DNA from: a bacterium
GTDB taxonomy: Bacteria > UBP18 > UBA7526
Direction of reading: 5' to 3'
Length of the DNA stretch: 10,604 nucleotides
NCBI GenBank assembly: GCA_030616365.1
Contig: JAUWXM010000036.1
Span: 1 to 10,604 of the forward strand
Shown here piece by piece: positions 6,765-10,604 of this stretch. Each line of letters begins with the position of its first letter. Position 1 is the stretch's first letter. The position numbers and the translations under genes are program-made. The notes under the pieces were generated by a model. That model made no database searches. It worked only from the letters and a program-made list of their open reading frames with translations, and was not told the DNA's origin.

Positions 6765-7589
6765 ATGGACATTCGAGCCCGAGCTCTGGAGTGGTTAGAA
6801 AAGAATGCTATTCCTATGGGGGGGAGGCTATTGGCTGCTTTAGCCATTCTACTTATTGGATATATTATTGCTCAAATAACAGTAAAGATTGTTCGGGGAG
6901 CCCTGAAGCGTTCCCGGGTAAGGGATAATCTCCTACTCATCAAATTTACTTTAGGCGCTATCAAATGGACCATTATGATCTTCGTTCTCATCATGGCCTT
7001 AGGGCAGATAGGGATTAATGTTACTGCCTTGATAGCTGGAGTAGGAGTAGCGGGCTTTGTCATCGGTTTTGCCCTAAAAGATGTCTTAGCCAGCTTTGCC
7101 AGTGGAGTGCTACTCATCATACGCCAGCCGTTCAAGGTGGGAAACTTTGTTCAGGCGGGGGGAGAGAAAGGATTTATTGAGGAGCTCAATGTATTCTCTA
7201 CTGTTTTGAGGACCCCGGATAATAAGGTAGTCGTCCTTCCTAATTCCAAGGTCTGGGGAGATACCATCATAAACTATGCGGGATATGAGACCAGGAGGAT
7301 GGAACTCAGGGCAGGGATTAGTTATTCCTCTAATATGGATAAAGCGATAGCCGTAGTAAAGAAGATCATGGAAAAGGATAAACGTATATTAAAAAAGCCA
7401 CAGCCCTTTGTCGGGGTTACTGAGTTAGGAGATTCCAGCGTCAATCTCATCATCCGCCCCTGGGTGAAATTGGCAGATTATTGGAATGTCTACTTCGATC
7501 TCACAAAGAAGGTCAAGGAGGAATTCGATAAATCGGGAATAGAGATTCCTTTCCCCCAGACAGTGGTACATCTTAAAAAAGAAGAATGA
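6765..7589 (+). CDS. mscS: MscS-family small-conductance mechanosensitive channel
   Basis: Inner-membrane channel that opens under membrane tension to release solutes during hypo-osmotic shock. The 274 residues are close to the 286 of E. coli MscS, so this is the minimal three-helix form. Membrane segments lie at about 20-40, 60-80 and 88-118. The third is the Gly/Ala-rich pore helix (AGVGVAGFVIGFALKDVLAS, 91-110) leading into IIRQPFKVGNFV. The beta domain follows, with VVVLPNSKVWGDTIINY (155-171), a conserved MscS block. The C-terminal cytoplasmic domain ends in PFPQTVVHL. It has a near-consensus promoter and lies 13 bases before the next gene, so it heads an operon. Confidence 0.95.
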   Translation: MDIRARALEWLEKNAIPMGGRLLAALAILLIGYIIAQITVKIVRGALKRSRVRDNLLLIKFTLGAIKWTIMIFVLIMALGQIGINVTALIAGVGVAGFVIGFALKDVLASFASGVLLIIRQPFKVGNFVQAGGEKGFIEELNVFSTVLRTPDNKVVVLPNSKVWGDTIINYAGYETRRMELRAGISYSSNMDKAIAVVKKIMEKDKRILKKPQPFVGVTELGDSSVNLIIRPWVKLADYWNVYFDLTKKVKEEFDKSGIEIPFPQTVVHLKKEE

Positions 7590-7602
7590 GAAAGGAGTAA
7601 TC

Positions 7603-8277
7603 ATGGCTACCATTCTTTTGATTCTTCCGGTAATCGTGGTCATTGTCTTCTCTACCATTGTGGTTAGGATTGCCACCATTGCCCTCAAGATGACGGGATT
7701 GGATGAGAAAAGGGCCCGCTTCCAGGCCCTTTCGGCCTTCACGGGAACCGGCTTCACTACCAAGGATTCAGAACTCATCGTAGGCCATGAACAGCGCCGG
7801 CGCATCGTTATGGCCTTGATGATCTTAGGAAACGCAGGCTTGATTACCGTTGTTGCTACTCTGATCCTCTCCTTTGCCAAAGGGGGCCTCTCTCCTGCCC
7901 CTATTAAGTTGATCCTTCTGGGCCTGGCCATCTATCTCATCTATCGTCTCGCCTCCCATAAGGGATTGACCAGAAAGTTTACCAAGGGGATCGAGAAACG
8001 ACTGGCAAGAAGCACCATTTTTGTAAAAAAACCCATAGAAGAAACCCTGCGTCTGGCGAAAGGATATGGAGTGGCGGAGATCAGTCTTAAAGAGGGCTCT
8101 CCCCATATCGGCCTTACTCTGAATAAGACAGATTTCAAAAAGAGGGGGATCATGATCTTGGCCATTGAGAAAGGAAAGGACGTCATCCATACTCCAAAAG
8201 GTAGGGATAGACTCTGTGTGGATGATACCCTGATATGCTATGGCAAATTACCCGAGATTAAAAGAGTAGTGGGGTGA
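7603..8277 (+). CDS. Membrane protein with C-terminal TrkA-C (RCK_C) domain
   Basis: A 224-residue protein with membrane segments at about 3-25, 67-92 and 99-115. A soluble C-terminal domain (about 155-222, GYGVAEISLKEGSPHIG to DDTLICYGK) looks like TrkA-C/RCK_C, a regulatory ligand-binding domain of potassium transport proteins. Between the first two segments, SAFTGTGFTT (44-53) followed by MILGNAG resembles the pore-loop region of TrkH/KtrB transporters, but only one such unit is present and no complete transporter can be drawn. No NAD-binding TrkA-N domain is seen. The start has AAAGGAG five bases upstream. It lies 13 bases after mscS and overlaps gpmI by four bases. A role in ion or osmotic homeostasis is inferred; a channel subunit or a membrane-bound sensor are both possible. 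Confidence 0.75.
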   Translation: MATILLILPVIVVIVFSTIVVRIATIALKMTGLDEKRARFQALSAFTGTGFTTKDSELIVGHEQRRRIVMALMILGNAGLITVVATLILSFAKGGLSPAPIKLILLGLAIYLIYRLASHKGLTRKFTKGIEKRLARSTIFVKKPIEETLRLAKGYGVAEISLKEGSPHIGLTLNKTDFKKRGIMILAIEKGKDVIHTPKGRDRLCVDDTLICYGKLPEIKRVVG

Positions 8278-9797
8278 AGAAACCGATTGTCTTAATTATT
8301 CTCGATGGCTGGGGAAATGCTCCCCCGGGTCCAGGAAATTACATTGCACAGGCAAAGACTCCCAACTTTGACCGTTTTCTGAAGAATTACCCTAACACGG
8401 AGAATGAGGCGGCGGGAAATGCAGTTGGCCTACCCAAGGGCGCCCAGGGTAATTCAGAAGTGGGTCATCTGCACATAGGTGCTGGCCGGATAGTGTGGCA
8501 GATGTATGAAAAAATAAACAAGAGCATAGAGAATGGCCCTTTTTACAAAAACAGAATATTGTTGAAGGCAATAAAACACGTGAAGAAGAAGGGGACATTG
8601 CACTTAATGGGTCTTTGCTCTGATGAGGGGGTGCATGCTCATACGGATCACCTCATAGCGCTTTTGAAGATGACAAAAAAGGAAGGATTAAAGAAGGTTG
8701 CCATACATTTCTTTGCCGATGGGAGGGATGTGGCGGAAAAGTCGGCCCTGGAGTATGTGAAGATAATTGAGAACGCTTGCAGAAAAATAGGCACCGGAAG
8801 GATAGTTTCTCTGGTGGGAAGATACTACTCCATGGATCGGGACAAGAACTGGAAAAGAACAAAGGCGGCTTACGGCATGCTCACAGGTGGTAAGGGCTTT
8901 CTGGCCCGCAGTGCGAGCGAAGCGGTTAAAAAGGCATATAAAAGAGGGGATAAGACCGACTATTACATCCGGCCCACGGTCATAGGAAAGCCTGTTTTGA
9001 TAAGGAATGGGGATTCCGTCATATTTTTCAACTTCAGGACCGACAGACCGAGGCAGCTAACAAAAGCTTTCACAGAGAAAGATTTCAAAAAGTTCAGGAG
9101 GGAACACGTCCCAAAGATACTTTATACTACCATGACCGAATACGACAAAAGGTTTAAATGCCCCTTTGCTTTCTCGGAAGAAAAGGTTGAAAACAATCTC
9201 GGCCAGGTCCTGGCAAAAGCAGGTATGAAACAATTAAGAATAGCTGAAACCGAGAAATATGCCCACGTGACGTACTTTTTTAATTCGCAGGTAGAGAAAC
9301 CTAACAAGGGAGAGGACAGATTAATGATACCGTCCTTGAAGGTTTCTTCCTACGACCAGAAACCCGAGATGAGTGCCTACGGCATTGCGGAGAAACTGAT
9401 AGAGAAGATTTCCGAAAAGAAGTACGACTTCATTCTGGCCAATTTCGCCAACTGCGACCTGGTGGGCCATTCTGCGGTAAAGGATGCCATAATAAACTGC
9501 GTTGAAGTAGTGGATGACTGCGCAGGAAAAACAGTTAAGGCGGGACTTGACAATGGCTACACCGTAGTAGTTACCGCAGATCATGGAAGTGCTGAGGATA
9601 AGCTATATCCGGACGGTAAGCCAAAACCTGCCCATTCCTCTAACCCTGTTCCTTTCATAGTGGTAAGCACTGAACTGGGGCAGATAAAACTGAAGAAGGG
9701 CGGCCAGAAGGACGTGGCTCCTACCATACTTGAAATAATGGGTCTTAAAAAGCCCAAAGAGATGACTGGAGAATCCCTCATCATAGAGAAGAACTAA
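8274..9797 (+). CDS. gpmI: GpmI: 2,3-bisphosphoglycerate-independent phosphoglycerate mutase
   Basis: Cytoplasmic glycolytic and gluconeogenic enzyme that interconverts 3- and 2-phosphoglycerate using two metal ions, usually manganese. The 507 residues match the usual length of about 510. The alkaline-phosphatase-type metal site is complete: Asp11 in LIILDGWG, Ser61 (phosphoserine nucleophile) in GNSEVGH, Asp395 and His399 in NFANCDLVGH, Asp436-His437 in TADHG, and His454 in PAHSSNPVPF. Substrate-binding blocks FADGRD, GRYYSMDRD and FNFRTDRPRQL are present. Small departures from the usual form are TADHGSAE (usually GNAE) and AHSSNP (usually HTxNP). It starts with GTG inside a GTGA overlap with the upstream gene and ends in two stops (TAATAA). 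Codon use looks more GC-rich at third positions than in the genes upstream. Confidence 0.96.
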   Translation: MKKPIVLIILDGWGNAPPGPGNYIAQAKTPNFDRFLKNYPNTENEAAGNAVGLPKGAQGNSEVGHLHIGAGRIVWQMYEKINKSIENGPFYKNRILLKAIKHVKKKGTLHLMGLCSDEGVHAHTDHLIALLKMTKKEGLKKVAIHFFADGRDVAEKSALEYVKIIENACRKIGTGRIVSLVGRYYSMDRDKNWKRTKAAYGMLTGGKGFLARSASEAVKKAYKRGDKTDYYIRPTVIGKPVLIRNGDSVIFFNFRTDRPRQLTKAFTEKDFKKFRREHVPKILYTTMTEYDKRFKCPFAFSEEKVENNLGQVLAKAGMKQLRIAETEKYAHVTYFFNSQVEKPNKGEDRLMIPSLKVSSYDQKPEMSAYGIAEKLIEKISEKKYDFILANFANCDLVGHSAVKDAIINCVEVVDDCAGKTVKAGLDNGYTVVVTADHGSAEDKLYPDGKPKPAHSSNPVPFIVVSTELGQIKLKKGGQKDVAPTILEIMGLKKPKEMTGESLIIEKN

Positions 9798-9835
9798 TAA
9801 AGGATTAGAGTTACTGGCTATAGGTTACGTTTAAG

Positions 9836-9921
9836 GGTGACGGTTAGGAAGCCCGTATCGTTTAGGGGTTATGGTTACGTAACCGATTAACGTAGCCGAA
9901 ACGGGCGTCGTAACCGTAACC
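9836..9921. repeat. 86-bp imperfect palindrome between gpmI and the TPR gene
   Basis: The whole block is symmetric about 9878/9879 without gaps; by eye 30 of 43 pairs match. The core is the perfect palindrome GGTTACGTAACC (9873-9884). Further paired arms are GCCCGT/ACGGGC (9851-9856 with 9901-9906), TCG/CGA (9858-9860 with 9897-9899) and ACGGTTA/TAACCGT (9840-9846 with 9911-9917). The right arm contains GGTTAC twice in tandem on the opposite strand. No T tract follows, so it is not a standard terminator, although a transcript could fold. It makes up most of the 175-base gap at 9798-9972. Confidence 0.85.
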
Positions 9922-9962
9922 AAACAACTTCTTGTTCACTTATCAACTGATTAATTGTGCCC

Positions 9963-9967
9963 AGGAG
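9963..9967 (+). promoter_or_regulatory. Ribosome binding site deciding the TPR gene start
   Basis: AGGAG stands five bases before the ATG at 9973. It rules against the in-frame TTG at 9955, which would put this site inside the coding region. Confidence 0.7.
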
Positions 9968-9972
9968 AAAGA

Positions 9973-10245
9973 ATGCGAGATAAGAAAGTAGAGGAACTTA
10001 TTGAGCAGGGTAAGTTCTATTTTCTTAATAAGCAGTATAATGAAGCCCTCTCAGAGTTTCAGAAGGCATTGAAGCTCGACCCGAGAAACGCCCGGATTTT
10101 ATACAACCTCGGGGTTATCTATGAAAGCAAGGAGGATATTGAAATTGCCAAAACCCTCTACCTAAAGGCCTTAGAATTAGACCCCAAATTGGAAGAGGCC
10201 CAGAAGCACTTAGATAAATTAGTGGGAACTTCGGAAGAAGAGTAA
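9973..10245 (+). CDS. Small two-repeat TPR protein
   Basis: A 90-residue protein made almost wholly of two tetratricopeptide repeats. The first covers about 6-40 (QGKFYFLNKQYNEALSEFQ, then KALKLDPRN). The second covers about 41-74 (LYNLGVIYESKEDIEIAKTLY, split by a helix turn, then KALELDPK), with a short capping helix after it. No signal peptide, membrane segment or enzymatic domain is seen, so it probably works as a protein-binding scaffold. ATG at 9973 is chosen because of its ribosome binding site; an upstream TTG would add six residues. The ribosome binding site of the following receiver gene overlaps its stop codon, which suggests the two are made together. Its partner is unknown. Confidence 0.82.
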   Translation: MRDKKVEELIEQGKFYFLNKQYNEALSEFQKALKLDPRNARILYNLGVIYESKEDIEIAKTLYLKALELDPKLEEAQKHLDKLVGTSEEE

Positions 10246-10250
10246 GGAGG
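10244..10250 (+). promoter_or_regulatory. Ribosome binding site of the response regulator gene
   Basis: AAGGAGG begins within the TAA stop of the TPR gene and lies four bases before the ATG at 10255. This points to one transcript and probable translational coupling. Confidence 0.75.
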
Positions 10251-10254
10251 TTTT

Positions 10255-10604
10255 ATGAAGGATCTGAAAATATTAGTAGCAGACGATGAGGCGGTAATTC
10301 GTGACCTCTTCAAACGGATATTGGAGACCAAGGGACATCAGGTAACAATAGCCAAGGATGGCTCGGAGGCTTTGGATAAGATGAAGGAGGAGCCCTTTGA
10401 TGTCATCTTTTTAGATATCGTCATGCCTGGCATAGGTGGCCTCAAGGCCTGCCAGACGATTGAGAGGATTAATCCCGAAGTAAAGATTGTCATGATGACC
10501 GGCTATGGAACAGAAGTGGAGGAAGAGATAGAAAGGTCCCTGAAGGCTGGAGCCTATGAATGCCTCTACAAGCCCTTCACCATTAAGGAGCTACTGGATA
10601 CCCT
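10255..10604 (+). CDS. Response regulator receiver domain protein (3' end missing)
   Basis: The first 116 codons of a CheY-like receiver, open to the right edge. The acidic pocket is Asp10-Asp11 (LVADDEA), the phosphoacceptor is Asp54 in FLDIVMPG, the conserved threonine is Thr82 in MMTGYG, and Lys106 is in YKPF. All key residues for phosphorylation are present. The visible part covers almost a full receiver of about 120 residues, so a single-domain regulator or an output domain beyond the edge are both possible. The MTGYG and YKPF forms are common in receivers of NtrC-type and related regulators, but this does not identify the output. No histidine kinase gene is in the window. Confidence 0.92.
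   Translation, partial: MKDLKILVADDEAVIRDLFKRILETKGHQVTIAKDGSEALDKMKEEPFDVIFLDIVMPGIGGLKACQTIERINPEVKIVMMTGYGTEVEEEIERSLKAGAYECLYKPFTIKELLDT

Noticed and set aside
7425..7931. 168-residue reverse-strand reading frame
   Set aside because: It lies opposite the end of mscS and the start of the RCK_C gene, both clear genes, and its basic, low-complexity product matches nothing I recognise. It is a shadow frame, as are the other reverse-strand frames.
9836..9921. Rho-independent terminator of gpmI
   Set aside because: The palindrome is long and interrupted, and no T tract follows either arm. A role in termination is possible but not supported by the usual signs.
9932..9960. Promoter for the TPR gene (TTGTTC with a -10-like sequence near 9955)
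   Set aside because: The -35 is only fair and no convincing -10 lies 16-18 bases downstream, so I do not list it as a feature.
1..10604. Defence system, prophage, transposon or toxin-antitoxin module
   Set aside because: Every sizeable forward frame is accounted for by transport, cofactor, channel, glycolytic, TPR or receiver proteins; no nuclease, transposase, integrase or toxin-like gene is present.

Overview
The window reads as chromosomal DNA of a Gram-negative-type bacterium, because an outer-membrane TonB-dependent receptor sits with its own ExbB, ExbD and TonB. Genes are densely packed, all on the + strand, moderate in GC, and rich in AGA/AGG and ATA codons. That style, with short tandem and palindromic repeats placed even inside genes, recalls uncultivated candidate-phylum bacteria (Omnitrophota-like lineages). 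This is a guess; no marker gene in the window settles taxonomy.

Positions 1-5867 form one tightly packed cluster for corrinoid (vitamin B12) uptake and salvage. It runs: the 3' part of a BtuB-like receptor, exbB, exbD, tonB, cbiB, a PduX-type L-threonine kinase and cobD. The receptor takes corrinoid across the outer membrane, powered by the ExbB-ExbD-TonB motor. PduX makes L-threonine phosphate, CobD decarboxylates it to (R)-1-amino-2-propanol phosphate, and CbiB joins that to adenosylcobyric acid. The three enzymes of the aminopropanol-linker branch are therefore adjacent. Several genes overlap by 11-25 bases, which suggests translational coupling. A short intrinsic terminator at 5889-5910 closes the cluster.

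Positions 5908-6697 hold a UPF0280 (ApbE-like) gene of unknown function behind a possible promoter. Positions 6709-9797 hold a second operon, starting at a near-consensus sigma70-type promoter: an MscS mechanosensitive channel, a membrane protein with a TrkA-C/RCK_C domain and a TrkH-like pore-loop motif, and gpmI (cofactor-independent phosphoglycerate mutase). The gap at 9798-9972 is largely one 86-bp imperfect palindrome built from GGTTAC-like units. After it come a small two-TPR protein and a response-regulator receiver gene that runs off the right edge.

The main structures not explained by genes are a GTTTACG x4 tandem repeat inside cbiB, a 28-bp palindrome inside cobD that looks like an in-frame insertion, and the 86-bp palindrome after gpmI. 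I found no CRISPR array, transposase, phage gene, tRNA, rRNA or clear riboswitch. I see no evidence for a novel defence or effector system; the best leads are the repeats and the RCK_C membrane protein paired with MscS.
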